The notes under the pieces are model-generated. The model was not told the origin of the DNA and ran no database searches. It was given only the letters and a program-made list of their open reading frames with translations. From the NCBI GenBank assembly GCA_034190875.2, contig CM067345.1:26814415-26878414 (forward strand): a DNA stretch of 64,000 bases, in the 5' to 3' direction. Made by a program: the position numbers and the translations under genes. Of this stretch, positions 1-11,060 are shown one piece after another. Numbering within the stretch: the first letter of the stretch is position 1; each line of letters starts with the position of its first letter. This DNA comes from Urechis unicinctus (lineage: Eukaryota > Annelida > Polychaeta > Xenopneusta > Urechidae).

Positions 1-2215
1 ACACTACGCGTTTGTTTTAACGTTTCACATTGATATCAAAACCTCGCTTTTATGTCAACACTACGCGTTTGTTTTAACGTAACACATTGATATCAACACC
101 ACGCTTCTATGTAAACACTTTGCGTCTGTTATAACGTACCACATCGATATCAAAACCTCGCTTCTATGTAAACACTATGCGTCTGTTATAACGTACCACA
201 TCGATATCAAAACCACGCTTCTATGTAAACACTATGCGTCTGTTATAACGTACCACATCGATATCAAAACCTCGCTTCTATGTAATCACTACGCGCCTGT
301 TTTAACGCAACACATCGATATCAAAACCTCGCTTCTATGTAAACACTATGCGTCTGTTTTAACGTAACACATCGATATCAAAACCTCGCTTCTATGTAAA
401 CACTATGCGCCTGTTTTAACGTAACACATCGATATCAAAACCTCGCTTCTATGTAAACACTATGCGCCTGTTTTAACGCAACACATCGATATCAAAACCT
501 CGCTTCTTCTATGCGCCTGTTTTAAACACTCAAAACCTCGCTTCTATGTAAACACTATGCGCCTTTTAACGTAACACATCGATATCAAAACCTCGCTTCT
601 ATGTAAACACTACGCGCCTGTTTTTTTAACGTAACAATCGATATCAAAAACACATCGATATCAAAACCGATATCAAAACCTCGCTTCTATGTAAACACTA
701 CGCGCCTGTTTTAACGTAACACATCGATATCAAAACCTCGCTTCTATGTAAACACTATGCGCCTGTTTTAACGTAACACATCGATATCAAAACCTCGCTT
801 CTATGTAAACACTATGCGCCTGTTTTCGATATCAAAACGTAAACACTATGCAATAACGTAACACATCGATATCAAAACCTCGCTTCTATGTAAACACTAT
901 GCGCCTGTTTTAACGTAACACATCGATATCAAAACCTCGCTTCTATGTAAACACTATGCGCCTGTTTTAACGTACACATCGATATCAAAACCTCGCTTCT
1001 ATGTAAACACTATGCGCCTGTTTTAACGTAACACATCGATATCAAAACCTCGCTTCTATGTAAACACTATGCGCCTGTTTTAACGTAACACATCGATATC
1101 AAAACCTCGCTTCTATGTAAAACACTATGCGATATCAAAACCTGTTTTAACGTTTTAACACATCGATATCAAAACCTCGCTTCTATGTAAACACTACGCG
1201 CCTGTTTTAACGTAACACATCATCAAAATCTATGTAAACACTATCAAAACCATCGATTCTATGTAAACACTACGCGCCTGTTTAACGTAACACATCGATA
1301 TCAAAACCTCGCTTCTATGTAAACACTATGCGCCTGTTTTTTAACGTCGCTTCTATGTAAACACATCGATATCGATATCAAAACCTCGCTTCTATGTAAA
1401 CACTATGCGCCTGTTTTAACGTAACACATCGATATCAAAACCTCGCTTCTATGTAAACACTACGCGCCTGTTTTAACGTAACACATCGATATCAAAACCA
1501 CGCTTCTATGTAAACACTATGCGTCTGTTTTAACGTAACACATCGATATCAAAACCTCGCTTCTATGTAAACACTATGCGCCTGTTTTAACGTAACACAT
1601 CGATATCAAAACCTCGCTTCTATGTAAACACTATGCGCCTGTTTTAACGTAACACATCGATATCAAAACCTCGCTTCTATGTAAACACTACGCGCCTGTT
1701 TTAACGTAAACACATCGATATCAAAACCTCGCTTCTATGTAAACACTACGCGCCTGTTTTAACGTAACACATCGATATCAAAACCTCGCTTCTATGTAAA
1801 CACTATGCGCCTGTTTTAACGTAACACATCGATATCAAAACCTCGCTTCTATGTAAACACTATGCGCATCTGTTTTAACGTAACACATCGATATCAAAAC
1901 CTCCGCTTCTATGTAAACACTATGCGCCTGTTTTAAAGTAACACATCGATATCAAAACCTCGATGTAAACACTGTGCGCCTGTTTTAAACTATGCGCCTG
2001 TTTTAACGTAACACATCGATATCAAAACCTCGCTTCTATGTAAACACTACGCGCCTGTTTTAACGTAACACATCGATATCAAAACCTCGCATCTATGTAA
2101 AGACTATGCGTCTGTTTTAACGCAGCTCATCGATATCAAAACCACGCTTCTATGACAACACTACGCGTTTGTTTTAACACAACACATCTTTATCAAAACC
2201 ACGCGTTTGTCGCTA
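1..2215. repeat. 57-bp satellite array
   Basis: Head-to-tail array of a 57-bp unit running in from the left edge of the window. The unit contains the palindrome ATCGATATC followed by AAAACCTCGCTTCTATG and a CGCCTGTTTTAACG segment. Successive ATCGATATC boxes at 721 and 778 give the period. About 38 units are present. Most are near-identical, but short deletions and scrambled partial units occur near 500-540, 640-680, 820-850, 1110-1150, 1210-1260 and 1340-1370, so the array is not held in a reading frame. The last units (2100-2215) are the most diverged. Confidence 0.95.
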
Positions 2216-2516
2216 TCAAGCCTCTGTGTCACCAGGGGCGAGGGTCGAGTGGAAAATAACACAGCTGTAGAATGAGAGATGACGGCTTTATAATGCAAGT
2301 GAACGACTGGCGTAAGAATTAAGTAAAACAAGCACACAGACGGTAAAGTCAACTGTGCGGAAGCAATGGTAACCTAAGCACCGAGATTAAAACATCGCAA
2401 TCAGTTCAAGGGGCATAGCAGCGAGGCTGGAGCCTGGATCCTATCGCGATCAACAGCCGCCAGGAGCTTCATTCCACAGTTACACGCCGCTCATCACGGG
2501 GAGATCGCTTCGTTCG
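2216..2516. other. short unique spacer
   Basis: Single-copy-looking sequence between the satellite and the 3' end of the minus-strand PLAC8-like gene; it would hold that gene's 3' UTR. I see no clear AATAAA-type signal on the minus strand and no other feature. Confidence 0.5.
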
Positions 2517-2930
2517 CTATTTGCGTTCCATTTCCACGTTGAGGGGCACCTGTTCGCCGATGTGGGATCCGAATAGGCCGTACAGTTCCTTATTCTCCTG
2601 GATCAGACTGCACCAAGGGCAGAGCATAGACAAAACCACGTCATGGATCATAGAGCCTTTGATCTTCTTGTCTTGTCGGATCCGCCATCGCATAAGGGGT
2701 CCGAATCCCACAAAGCCAGTGCAGTAGAGCACAGCGGCCACGGTACCGTCCTCGCCATAATACGACGCGTTTCGACCAAGTGTATAACACGGGCAGAGAA
2801 AGGTAGCCAGACAGAGTCGCCAGTCGCCCAGACACCCAAACAACTCGAACGTCCACGGCTCCGTGTTGGCGTCCTCGGACGGAGGTGATTTCTGCTCGCT
2901 CATGTCGACGGTAATCAGAGAGTAGGACAT
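2517..2930 (-). CDS. PLAC8/cornifelin-like small Cys-rich protein
   Basis: Single-exon reading frame of 137 codons that looks intact. The product belongs to the PLAC8 (cornifelin, plant cell-number-regulator) family: small proteins with a Cys-rich core, usually membrane associated. Visible family marks are a WTFELFGC start to the domain, the CPCYTLGRNA motif near residues 46-55, a hydrophobic stretch around residues 62-78, then RWRIRQDKKIKG and a second Cys motif CPWCSLIQENKEL near residue 104. Length is normal for the family. The first Met is at 2930. A second Met ten codons in (2903) gives a more usual N-terminus (MSEQKSPP) and may be the true start; a weak TATA-like TATTTA lies at 2961-2966. 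It lies divergent to a paralogue at 8031-8529. The exact function of animal members is poorly known. Confidence 0.8.
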   Translation of the reverse strand: MSYSLITVDMSEQKSPPSEDANTEPWTFELFGCLGDWRLCLATFLCPCYTLGRNASYYGEDGTVAAVLYCTGFVGFGPLMRWRIRQDKKIKGSMIHDVVLSMLCPWCSLIQENKELYGLFGSHIGEQVPLNVEMERK

Positions 2931-3424
2931 CGACTGGAGTCAGTGGCACGGCGCAGGCTCTAAATACATCCACCCCCAATTGTCAATAAGCTATGACGAA
3001 TGTTCAGCTGTCGCTCGAGGTGGGGTCTAACAGGCCGGCTGTGGCTGCTGGATGTTTTGTGTTGTGGACGGAGCGGTTTGAGCGTTGCAATGTAAGCAAC
3101 GCGGTGTAAGCGATGCGTACAACCAATTATTAGGACTAGTTCGAGCTGTTGCGCTATTCATTGGACTCTCAAAGCACGTTTCGAATCAATACTCAAGTAT
3201 TGAATATTGCCAGCTGAGCACCGAGCGCTCACCGCCAGATGGCGTTATGATCTCCATTAGGTGTGCCCCACCTGTAGACTGGACATGCAAGCGCGTGCAG
3301 TCGAAACTTGCTGTACTCATCCAAAACAAAAACAGACCACTAAGCTACGGGGCCAACCTAACGTACACAGATCATACCACACAAGTTCACGGGGCCAATC
3401 CAAACGAGGTCAAATGTAGCTGCC
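2931..3424. other. PLAC8 upstream region and lead-in to 42-bp array
   Basis: Sequence between the minus-strand PLAC8-like start and the minisatellite. It would contain the promoter of the PLAC8-like gene. A plus-strand open frame beginning with ATG at 3085 runs through here into the array, but its first 110 codons match no family I know. Confidence 0.4.
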
Positions 3425-5811
3425 AGCCGGGAGTAGGTTTGTTGATGGCAGAGTACAGTAGTTATCTGCCGGGCGAGAGGTTGTTGATGGCAGAGGAAGG
3501 TAGTTATCTGCCGGGAGAGAGGGTGTTGCTGCCGGGAGAGAGGGTGTTGATGGCAGAGGAGGGTAGTTACCTGCCGGGCGAGAGGTTGTTGATGGCAGAG
3601 GAGGGTAGTTATCTGCCGGGCGAGAGGGTGTTGATGGCAGAGGAGGGAAGTTATCTGCCGGGAGAGAGGTTGTTGATGGCAGAGGAGGGTAGTTATCTGC
3701 CGGGAGAGGGGTTGTTGATGACAGAGGACGGTAGTTTTCTGCCGGGAGAGAGGTTGTTGATGGCAGAGGAGGGTAGTTATCTGCCAGGAGAGAGGATGCT
3801 GTTGGAAGTGTACTGTAGTTATCTGTCGGCAGAGAGGTTGTTGATGACTGAGGTGGGTAGTTATCTGCCGGGAGAGAGGTTGTTGATGGCAGAGGAGGGT
3901 AGTTATCTGCCGGGAGAGAGGGTGTTGATGGCAGAGGAGGGTAGTTATCTGCCGGGAGAGAGGGTGTTGATGGCAGAGGAGGGTAGTTATCTGCCGGGAG
4001 AGAGGTTGTTGATGGCAGAGGAGGGAAGTTATCTGCCGGGAGAGAGGTTGTTGATGGCAGAGGAGGGTAGTTAACTGCCGGGAGAGGGGTTGTTGATGAC
4101 AGAGGACGGTAGTTTTCTGCCGGGAGAGAGGATGTTGATGGCAGAGGAGGGTAGTTATCTGCCGGGAGAGAGGATGCTGTTGGAAGTGTGCTGTAGTTAT
4201 CTGCCGGGAGAGAGGTTGTTGATGACAGAGGTGGGTAGTTATCTGCCGGGAGAGAGGTTGTTGATGACAGAGGAGGGTAGTTATCTGCCGGGCGAGAGGT
4301 TGTTGATGGCAGAGGAGGGTAGTTATCTGCCGGGAGAGAGGTTGTTGATGGCAGAGGAGGGTAGTTATCTGCCGGGAGAGGGGTTGTTGATGACAGAGGA
4401 CGGTAGTTATCTGCCGGGAGAGAGGTTGTTGATGGCAGAGGAGGGTAGTTATCTGCCGGGAGAGAGGTTGCTGTTGGAAGTGTACTGTAGTTATCTGCCG
4501 GCAGAGAGGTTGTTGATGACAGAGGTGGGTAGTTATCTGCCGTTAGCGAGGTTGTTGACGGCAGAGGACGGTAGTTATCTGCCGGGAGAGAGGTTGTTGA
4601 TGGCAAAGGAGGGTAGTTATCTGCCGGGAGAGAGGGTGTTGATGGCAGAGGAGGGTAGTTATCTGCCGGGAGAGAGGTTGTTGATGGCAGAGGAGGGTAG
4701 TTATCTGCCGGGAGAGAGGTTGTTGATTGCAGAGGAGGGTAGTTATCTGCCGGGAGAGAGGTTGTTGATGGCAGAGGAGGGTAGTTATCTACCGGGAGAG
4801 AGGTTGTTGATGGCAGAGGAGGGTAGAGGTATGCTGGGAGAGAGATTGTTGATGACAGAGGAGGGTAGAGGTATGCTGAAAGAGAGGCTGCTGTTGGAAG
4901 TGTACTGTAGGTATCTGCCGGGAGAGAGGTTACTGTTGGAAGTGTACTGTAGGTGTCTGCTGGAAGAGAGGTTGCTGTTGGAAGTGTACTGTAGGTATCT
5001 GCGGGAAGAGAGGTTACTCTTGGAAGTGTACTGTAGGTATCTGCGGGAAGAGAGGTTGCTGTTGGAAGTGTACTGTAGGTATCTGCTGGAAGAGAGGTTA
5101 CTGTTGGAAGAGTACTGTAGGTATCTGCTGGAAGAGAGGTTGCTGTTGGAAGTGTACTGTAGGTATCTGCTGGAGGAAAGGTTACTGTTGGAAGTGTACT
5201 GTAGGTATCTGCCGGGAGAGAGGTTACTGTTGGAAGTGTACTGTAGGTGTCTGCTGGAAGAGAGGTTGCTGTTGGAAGTGTACTGTAGGTATCTGCGGGA
5301 AGAGAGGTTACTCTTGGAAGTGTACTGTAGGTATCTGCTGGAAGAGAGGTTGCTGTTGGAAGTGTACTGTAGGTATCTGCCGGGAGAGAGGCTGCTGTTG
5401 GAAGTGTACTCTAGGTATCTGCTGGAAGAGAGGTTACTGTTGGAAGTGTACTGTAGGTATCTGCTGGAAGAGAGGTTGCTGTTGGAAGTGTACTGTAGGT
5501 ATCTGCTGGAGGAAAGGTTACTGTTGGAAGTGTACTGTAGGTATCTGCTGGAAGAGAGGTTACATTTGGAAGTGTACTGTAGGTATCTGCTGGAAGAGAG
5601 GTTGCTATTGGAAGTGTACAGTAGGTATCTGCCGGGAGAGAGGTTACTGTTGGAAGTGTACTGTAGGTATCTGCCGGGAGAGAGGTTGCTGTTGCAAGTA
5701 TACTGTAGGTATCTGCTGGAAGAGAGGTTACTGTTGGAAGTGTACTGTAGGTATCTGCCGGGAGAAAGGTTGCTGTTGGAAGTGTACTGTAGGTATCTGC
5801 CGGGCAGCTAG
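3425..5811 (+). repeat. 42-bp coding-compatible minisatellite (14-aa repeat)
   Basis: About 57 tandem 42-bp units in two blocks. The first block (3425-4890) encodes 14-residue units of the form ERLLMAEEGSYLPG on the plus strand; the second (4890-5811) encodes ERLLLEVYCRYLLE units. Intermediate units carrying LLEVYCSYL occur inside the first block, so the two types share an origin. The plus frame is open from ATG 3085 to TAG at 5809-5811 except for one TAA at 4072-4074, where the usual TAT of a unit has become TAA. All length changes I see, including a 21-bp partial unit near 3520, keep the frame. Many unit differences (GGA/GGC/GGT, TTA/TTG, GAA/GAG) are silent in this frame but not in the open minus frame 3410-4606. 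It may be a repeat protein gene or simply a minisatellite whose unit is a multiple of three. Confidence 0.85.
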
Positions 5812-5890
5812 AACCAGCGTCACATCTGCCGAGCCTACGGGGATGCTAGAACCAGCGTCACATCTGCCGAGCCTACGGGGATGCTAGAAC
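5812..5890. repeat. 38-bp direct duplication
   Basis: The segment starting AGAACCAGCGTCACATCTGC occurs twice back to back, with the start of a third copy, directly after the 42-bp array. Confidence 0.85.
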
Positions 5891-6002
5891 CAACATTCCT
5901 GACGTTAGTAAAAACTGTTTCGGACATATGCTTTAATTACACGCCATGTTATCAAAATGATAGCTCTTCTCGTGTTTGCCCCTCTTTTCAGCACATTTAG
6001 AA

Positions 6003-6288
6003 CCCCGGGGGGGGGGGCACTTGGCCTTATTCTGGATAGGGGTGTGCCGCGGGACCTCGAAAACCCGTACCCGTCGTACAAGGTCAAAATGGCCAAAAGC
6101 ATACCCCGTCGTACAAGGTATTATGCGAATGTATAACCCCTCGTACAGATTGAAGCTCAAAAACATACCCCGTCGTACAAGTATGAGGCCAAAAAACCCG
6201 TCGTACAAGTCAAGAGGCCGAAAAAACATACCCCGTCGCGCGGCACATATGTACTACCTCTATACCATTAAGTGCCCCCCCCCCCGGG
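6003..6288 (+). mobile_element. G-tract-ended MITE, copy 1
   Basis: A 286-bp non-autonomous DNA transposon. Its ends are inverted: CCCCGGGG...GGCACTT on the left and AAGTGCC...CCCCGGG on the right. A perfect 8-bp target duplication ATTTAGAA lies at 5995-6002 and 6289-6296. The inside contains CGTCGTACA five times at roughly 38-bp spacing. There is no coding capacity; the short open frames across it are incidental. Five related copies follow in the window. The 8-bp duplication is compatible with hAT, P or Merlin-type transposases, but the family is not assigned. Confidence 0.85.
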
Positions 6289-6354
6289 ATTTAGAATAAC
6301 CACATAAACACCACAATTTCTTTTCTAACAGATAGATAACAGAATGCTTAACTA

Positions 6355-6690
6355 GCCACATAACCAATCGCAAAACCGCACCCACATGACCAGCCGATTA
6401 ACTAGCGACATGACCAGCCACATAATCAGCCACGCAACCAGCCACATAACCAACCACATAACCTATAACATAACCAACCACATAACCAGCCCCAAAACTA
6501 GCTACATAACTAACCGCATAACCAGCCACATAACCACCCACATAACCAGCAACATACACAGCCCCATAACCAGCCACATTACTAGCTGCATAACCAGCAA
6601 CATAACCAGCCTCATAACCAGTCAGATAACCAGCCGCATAACCAGTCGCATAACCAACCACGTAACAGCCACAAAACCAGCCACATAACT
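6355..6690 (+). repeat. 12-bp ACATAACCAGCC-type minisatellite
   Basis: Degenerate short tandem repeat of about 12 bp (ACATAACCAGCC and variants such as ACATAACCAACC), roughly 27 units. Open frames on both strands arise from the short unit and are not taken as genes. Confidence 0.85.
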
Positions 6691-7237
6691 TGCATTTCAT
6701 TCGCGGTCCATACATCCCAATAAAACAACCAGCTGACCTTGCAAAGCATGGACAAATCCCATTCAAGCAGCGCCTATCCTTCTTTACTCAGCAGCACCTT
6801 CATCCCAGCGATTTGTATACACCCCCTGCATCTGTCATCCATCCTATCCTAGCCACCTAACTCTTACAACCCCTACCCACATCCTCATCCCATCTCAGCC
6901 ACTCATATCCACCCGATGAAACAAATCGCCTGCCCCTGTCGCCCGCATTGGCCATTATGACGGCACTTCCACAACTTTCAGTATCGTGCAAGGTGGCACG
7001 AATCATGATGACCGACATGCAGGATGGTCTTTGTCACAAAAGTCGGTGATTTGTCGTGATAACCCCATGCGATGGGTGAGGTGGGCGCGATGAGGGGGTG
7101 GGGATGGGGGCGTTGTCAGGTAAGGGGTAAAACTACAACGAATTTGCTGGTATGATGGGAGCGGAGGGAGGGGTGTAGATCAGTATCTCATAAACTGGTA
7201 CAGTGGGAGGGGCGTGGGGCTGGTGGTGGGGTTGTAG
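6691..7237. other. unique sequence, nothing recognised
   Basis: C-rich then G-rich sequence without a convincing gene, repeat or RNA. Confidence 0.4.
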
Positions 7238-7858
7238 CCCGGGGGTGCAATTAAGTGTATAGAGGTAGTATACATGTGCTGCGCGACGGGATATGTTTTT
7301 TTGGCCTATCGACTTGTACGACTTATACGATGGGTATGTTTTTCTTGGGCCTCATTTTTTTTTGGCCTATCGACTTGTACGACTGGTTTTGTTGGGCCTC
7401 ATACTTATACGATGGGGTATGTTTTTCAGCTGCAATCTGTACGGCGGTTTTTTGGGGGGCTTCGTTTTGTACGACGGGGTATGTTTTTCTCTTCCCATCT
7501 GTACAGCGGTTTTAATATATATTTTGTTTCAGTATGTCGAGATTTTCTCCCGGGATTTCCCACCGACCGTTTGCAATGCAAATGCAATGAATGGTCCCTG
7601 TGTGACGCGCCGAGAGTCACACGCTCGACCGTGCAAGCGCGCGAAGTTGTTATTGCATGTAATCAGAAATCAGCTGATCAGATTTTGAGATTTGTCCGAC
7701 ACTTTTACCCTGCCTACGACGTACGACGGGTTATACATTTGCATAATACCTTGTACAACGGGGTACGCTTTTGGCTATTTTCACCTTGTACGACGGGTAC
7801 GGGTTTTCGAGGTCCCGCAGCACACCCCTATCCGGGATAAGGCTAAGTGCCCCCCCAC
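7238..7858 (-). mobile_element. G-tract-ended MITE, copy 2 (diverged, enlarged)
   Basis: Opposite orientation to copy 1. The left end CCCGGGGGTGCAATTAAGTGTATAG and the right end CTAAGTGCCCCCCC match the family, and GTACGACGGG boxes recur inside. It is about twice the usual length because about 190 bp of extra sequence sits in the middle (7510-7690) and the first box segments are duplicated. No target duplication is visible: the right flank runs into a C/A-rich tract (7848-7877). Confidence 0.7.
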
Positions 7859-8030
7859 CCACCCCCACCCCCCTCCATATGCTGGTATGATCAATCAGAC
7901 AAGAACATCACAACTGTAGAGTTGCCAAGTGGTCCGAGCTCAATCAAAGCCGATGACCTGCCGTGCTTAACAACAAGCGGTACAGCGATGCGGGCCGATG
8001 CTGTAAGCGTTGAGTTGTACCAACATTCTC

Positions 8031-8529
8031 ATGAAGGTGAGCTCCAATGGACACAGTTTCATTAACGTGGAGAGGCAGCAGTAGTAGTGTTACAATCCAA
8101 TTTGTTGAATGATATCTTCAACAATCTTCAGAAACTATCCACCATAATGGCAACCGCACCTAGTCACAGGGAGAGAAGTTCACAGATCCCTGGATCTTTG
8201 GCCTCTTTGAATGCTCCAGTGACTGGCGACTGTGTGCCGCTTCCTTCTTCTGTCCCTGTTACACAGTGTCGCGCAATGCAGCCGCCTACGGCGAGGACGG
8301 CTTCGTAACGGGCGCCCTTTACTGCCTGGCCTATTTGGCTGTGGGGCCCGTTATGCGTTGGCGGATCCGCCAGGACAAGAAGATCAAAGGTTCCATGACT
8401 AACGACGTGCTGGTCGCCGGGCTGTGTCCGTGCTGCGCCATCATCCAGGAAAATAAGGAGCTCTATGGAATATACGGCTCGCATATTGGCGAACTGGTGC
8501 CTCTCAACAGCGACATCCAGCGACAATGA
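8031..8529 (+). CDS. PLAC8/cornifelin-like protein, two-exon model
   Basis: Paralogue of the minus-strand gene at 2517-2930, divergent from it. The main exon is best read from 8170 (after CAG at 8167-8169) to the TGA at 8527-8529. It carries the whole domain: DPWIFGLFEC, then CPCYTVSRNAAAYGEDG, the conserved RWRIRQDKKIKGSM and CPCCAIIQENKELYG. The domain frame meets a stop at 8161-8163, so translation must enter by splicing. The best fit is a tiny first exon ATGAAG (8031-8036) followed by a consensus donor GTGAGC at 8037, a 133-bp intron and a phase-0 join. The predicted protein is about 122 residues, normal for PLAC8. A start at the internal Met 8266 would cut off the first Cys motif and is unlikely. 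The first exon is inference; the domain exon is secure. Confidence 0.7.
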
Positions 8530-8807
8530 TGGAAATCATCCACAAGGGTAACACTGATCTAGTTGAGAACTTCATTCGTTGTGTGGTGACAAACGTTGTA
8601 TTTTTGATCGCTTATTGTCTACGACCCATTCCGGTCCTACAATCAACTCCGCAGATGTGTAGGCTGCTAGCAACTTATGTCAACATTGCGGAGGCCAAAC
8701 AAATACCCACACCAAGCCAAAAGTATACGAAGGTGATTCGAACTTGTAATAAGTGTCTCGTAAGGTGAGATATTTAGTTCGCAACTGCTTGCTATGATTG
8801 AAGTATA

Positions 8808-8813
8808 ATTAAA
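8808..8813 (+). promoter_or_regulatory. candidate polyadenylation signal ATTAAA
   Basis: ATTAAA lies about 280 bp after the stop of the plus-strand PLAC8-like gene. It is the first plausible signal downstream. Confidence 0.35.
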
Positions 8814-8894
8814 CAGGATTTTGTAAATCAAGACGTGTCCGTGATATCTCCCGAACCCTCTGAATTGGACTCATTCTTACTTCCTTAATTAACA

Positions 8895-9235
8895 GTGTAC
8901 AATACTCAGACGAGCTTCAACATAACAATCCACTGAAGAGGAAACTCTTAATCAATAATCAGACTTGACAATCCAATCAAGAGGTAATTCTAAATCAATG
9001 TTCAAACGAGCTTCAACTTAACAATCCAATAATTGATAACTCTAAATCAAACATCAGACGCGCTTCAACTTAAAAATCCAATAAAGAGGAAACTCTAAAT
9101 CAATAATCAGACTTAAAAATCCCATCAAGAGATAACTCTAAATACATTTTCAAACGAGCTTCAACTTAATAATCAAATACTTGATAACTCTAAATCAAAT
9201 ACTTAGACGGGGTTCAACTTAACAATCCAATAAAG
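8895..9235 (+). repeat. degenerate 50-60-bp tandem repeat
   Basis: About six imperfect units built on GAGCTTCAACTTAACAATCC, AATAAAGAGGAAACTCTAAATC and AATAATCAGAC modules. Units alternate between two sub-types. Confidence 0.75.
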
Positions 9236-9439
9236 CTCATTATTCTTACTACCTGGAAGTCACACCTGCTTGAATGCAGACAAATCAAAGCTGCTACCCG
9301 AAAAAAGCGTAGGAATGACGTCGATAGTTTAGCATGATTCACTGAACGCGTCAATATTGCGTGGTCTGGGCAGCGTGTTATATTATATTAAACCAGTAAG
9401 TATAGATATCTCTGACAATTCTTTAAACCAGACTGCATC

Positions 9440-10070
9440 AGCATGTGGCTATGGAATGGTGGTGAGGTGGGTGTGGGATGAAGGAGGGGTGGGTGAGGGA
9501 TAGTGGTGAGGTGGGTTTGGGATGATGGTGAGGTGGTTGTGGGATTATGGTGGGTGGGTGGGTGCGTGGATGGTGGTGAGCTGGGTTTGGTGCGTGGATG
9601 GTGGAGAGGTGGGTTTGGTGCGGGGATCGTGGTGAGGTGGGTGTGGTACGGGGAGGTGAGGTGGGTGTGTGATGGTGGTGAGGTGGGTTGGGTTAGGTGC
9701 GGGGATGGTGGTGAGGTGGGTTTGGTGCTGGGATGGTGGTGAGTTGGGTTTGGTGCAGGGATGGTGGTGTGGTTGGTTAGGTGCGGGGATGGTGGTGAGG
9801 TGGGTTTGGTGCAGGGATGGTGGTGTGGTTGGTTAGGTGCGGGGATGTTGGTGAGGTGGGTTAGGTGCGGGGATGGTGGTGAGGTGGGTTTGGTGCGCGG
9901 ATGGTGGTGAGGTGGGTAGGTGCGGGGATGTTGTTGAGGTGGGTTTGGTGCGGGGATGGTGGTGAGGTGGGTTTGGTGCGGGGATGGTGGTGAGGTGGGT
10001 TAGGTGCGGGGATGGTGGTGAGGTGGGTGTGTGAAGGTGTAGAGGTGGGTTTGGTGCGTGAACCCTCAGT
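9440..10070 (+). repeat. G-rich about 28-bp minisatellite
   Basis: Tandem units of the type GGTGCGGGGATGGTGGTGAGGTGGGTTT, about 20 copies with frequent shortening. There is strong purine/G strand bias on the plus strand, with almost no C, and many GG/GGG runs. Open frames here are low complexity and rejected. Confidence 0.9.
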
Positions 10071-11060
10071 TCGTGGTACTGTGCAGACCTCGTCCCAGAT
10101 GACGATGCGCGAACTGTATATTTGGCCCATGCATCCTAGTGTCCAATCTGACTGGTCCCGCTATCAAAAGAAGCTGTGATAAGTCTGGGCTCGTATACCT
10201 CTCTTTCACTTCTCCTTGATCAGTCTGTAGGTAGTAGGAACTCTATGGGGTTTCTTTCACGAAATAGCTCCATAGCACGTGTGGTTTTCCGCTACAACCG
10301 CCTCCATTTTCTGGCGAATAAAGCTGCTCACCCTTGTCGCACCCGTAGCTACTATGTGCCCAGCATACAGTTTTTGCAGTGTCTTGTGGTGCTCCAACGT
10401 TCCGCACGTTCTGCCGTCCTGGTGTTCATACTGGTTCACGGTGAGCTGTTTGTCGCCTCAACCCAGTAGCCAGACTGCAATCGGCTGGTCTTTCGTGGCC
10501 TGTTGAATGGCCTGCCATATGTCTTCTTCATAAATCTCAACCTGTCTGGAGCGGGCATGTCTTTCAAGGCGATGGTACGTTTTATGATCCTCTCAATATC
10601 TACAATGCCGTGAATGGTGGTGCCTGACCCATTGACCCACTCCTACAACTGCTGTATTTTCTACCTCCACATCTCTGTGAGCCCATGGCCTCTGGTTGTG
10701 GAGCGGGTCCATATTGGCGAGGTCTGGCTCCCAGATGGGATACAAGCCGTATACCGACTGGGAAGGCGTTCTGGTAGATTAACTGATCGATACCTTCCAG
10801 TAGTCCCGGCATGGTGGCTTGGGAAATGACTTTATCTCTGCACGGACCGAGTCGACCACGTCCTCCACGACCCACTCGGCCTCCGCTCGCTTGGGCAGAA
10901 ACTTGATCCTTATGAGGTAATCCCCGTTGTGACAAATACTCTGGGACTCTTGTCGCACTCGCATCGTTAAGGATGGCGTCTGCGATGGGTGTCTTCTACT
11001 TCGACCACTGATTTGATTCCAGTCGCCGCCATCACCAGAGCTTGTAGTGCTTGTAAGGCA
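10071..11060 (-). other. degenerate coding-like segment shared with 42.9-43.3 kb
   Basis: Contains stretches also found, in the same order and orientation, at 42990-43290: GTGCAGACCTCGT (about 10082 and 42990), AATAGCTCCA (about 10263 and 43139) and CTCACCCTTGTCGC (about 10328 and 43275). On the minus strand the first of these reads as IVIWDEVCT here and IVILYEVCT there, which suggests decayed coding sequence. Surrounding minus-strand frames are short and interrupted. I do not recognise the family. A Polinton-like or other large mobile element is possible because a Polinton-type polymerase remnant occurs elsewhere in the window. Confidence 0.4.

Noticed and set aside
1-2215. 57-bp array as possible CRISPR or coding repeat
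   Set aside because: No spacers, stops in all frames, frame-breaking indels.
3410-4606. 398-codon minus-strand frame of PLPSTTSLPADNY-type repeats
   Set aside because: Antisense reading of the 42-bp array; openness follows from a stop-free unit that is a multiple of three. Differences that are silent in the plus frame change residues here.
8526-8768. 80-codon plus frame after the PLAC8-like gene
   Set aside because: Lies in the probable 3' UTR, overlaps the stop, no family features.
9503-10130. Gly/Val-rich plus frame and Pro/Thr/His-rich minus frame
   Set aside because: By-products of the G-rich minisatellite.
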